The notes beneath the pieces were generated by a model. The model made no database searches. It was not told the DNA's origin and worked only from the letters and a program-made list of their open reading frames with translations. A stretch of 64,000 nucleotides of DNA from Bacteroidaceae bacterium. GTDB taxonomy: Bacteria; Bacteroidota; Bacteroidia; Bacteroidales; Bacteroidaceae. Made by a program: the position numbers and the translations under genes. This document shows positions 63,612 through 64,000 of the stretch, piece by piece. The number at the start of each line of letters is the position of its first letter. The first letter of the stretch is position 1. The DNA lies in contig JAKSIO010000008.1 of assembly GCA_024398785.1 (NCBI GenBank), forward strand, positions 1-64,000. Direction: 5' to 3'.

Positions 63612-64000
63612 TTACAATTCGATTCTTTCAATAATTGTTGTAAAGAGTTTTCCCATCTTTTCCGATGCCCTGTTTCCAATCTCTACCACCTCGTCACCGT
63701 CAAGTTCTACCGGGTTGTCGGCATCGCTTGTGGCGTTTGTTATTACGGAACAGCCGAATACAGGGATACGGGCATGACGCGCTGCAATAACCTCAGGCGT
63801 TGTTGACATACCTACGGCATCGGCTCCTATGGTACGGTAATAATTGATTTCAGCAGCTGTTTCGTAATTGGGGCCGGAATTGGAAAGATAAACACCATGT
63901 TTTATGTTTGTGTAGCCCAACTCTTTACCTATGCTGTCTGCAAGACGGATAACGTCTGTATCGTACGGACGGCTCATGTCAGGAAAACGCACACCGAATT
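63612..64000 (-). CDS. Purine nucleoside phosphorylase, C-terminal part (cut by window edge)
   Basis: It phosphorolyses inosine/guanosine in purine salvage. Only about 129 C-terminal residues are inside the window. They contain GVYLSNSGPNYETAAEINYY, TIGADAVGMSTTPEVIAARH and FGCSVITNATSDADNP, typical of the trimeric PNP-I family (Glu and Asn of the base pocket). The gene continues beyond 64000, and the ATG at 63990-63992 is internal, not the start. Confidence 0.93.
   Translation of the reverse strand, partial: FGVRFPDMSRPYDTDVIRLADSIGKELGYTNIKHGVYLSNSGPNYETAAEINYYRTIGADAVGMSTTPEVIAARHARIPVFGCSVITNATSDADNPVELDGDEVVEIGNRASEKMGKLFTTIIERIEL

Overview
This window is core chromosome from a member of the Bacteroidota, most likely the order Bacteroidales. 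Three things support that. The promoters are of the Bacteroidetes type: a -7 box TAnnTTTG, often with a TTTG or TTG about 19 nt upstream, and almost no Shine-Dalgarno sequences. The gene content fits, with PASTA/RluD/Ddl, a long LptF/G permease, PnuC-type thiamine uptake and DUF4369-style lipoproteins. PorT and PorU parts of the type IX secretion system (T9SS) are encoded, which argues against typical gut Bacteroides and fits Prevotella-like or Porphyromonas-like lineages. The genus cannot be fixed from the sequence alone. No insertion sequence, phage, CRISPR array or rRNA gene was found.

Region 1 (about 230-18,333, minus strand) is one fused str-S10-spc-alpha run: rpsL, rpsG, fusA, the S10, spc and alpha operons with secY, map, infA and rpoA, ending at rplQ and a strong terminator. 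A 13-bp perfect hairpin separates fusA from rpsJ.

Region 2 (18.4-27.4 kb) holds asd, a TcdA-like E1 enzyme, a LolD-like ATPase, an aspartate-type aminotransferase, an LptF/G permease, a START-like protein, rplS, AzlCD, a PorT-like barrel, a small ferredoxin and tRNA-Met.

Region 3 (27.4-32.1 kb, minus) is a compact run efp-radC-DUF59-lpxH-pta-ackA. Region 4 (32.2-40.9 kb, plus) is rpmH, then PASTA protein-rluD-ddl-acyltransferase-SUI1-FAH-like protein-porU.

Region 5 (40.9-44.9 kb, minus) is a thiamine uptake operon behind a TPP riboswitch: TonB-dependent receptor, PnuC/PnuT and a radical SAM protein. Region 6 (44.9-47.9 kb, minus) is rplM-rpsI-rpsB-tsf. Then come yraN-birA (plus) and greA-HIT-lipoprotein-GH43 (minus). 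The greA leader contains an intrinsic-terminator-like hairpin. An SPFH-Arc pair, and pnp with a thioredoxin-like lipoprotein, follow.

Region 7 (57.3-60.5 kb, plus) is the most unusual part. A PnrA/BMP-like lipoprotein overlaps a second lipoprotein that fuses a LivK-like ligand-binding domain to a legumain-type (C13) cysteine peptidase with a complete His/Cys dyad. No permease or signalling kinase is adjacent. A structured, possibly noncoding stretch and tRNA-Asn follow. The window ends with a S41 peptidase, queA and the 3' part of a purine nucleoside phosphorylase gene.
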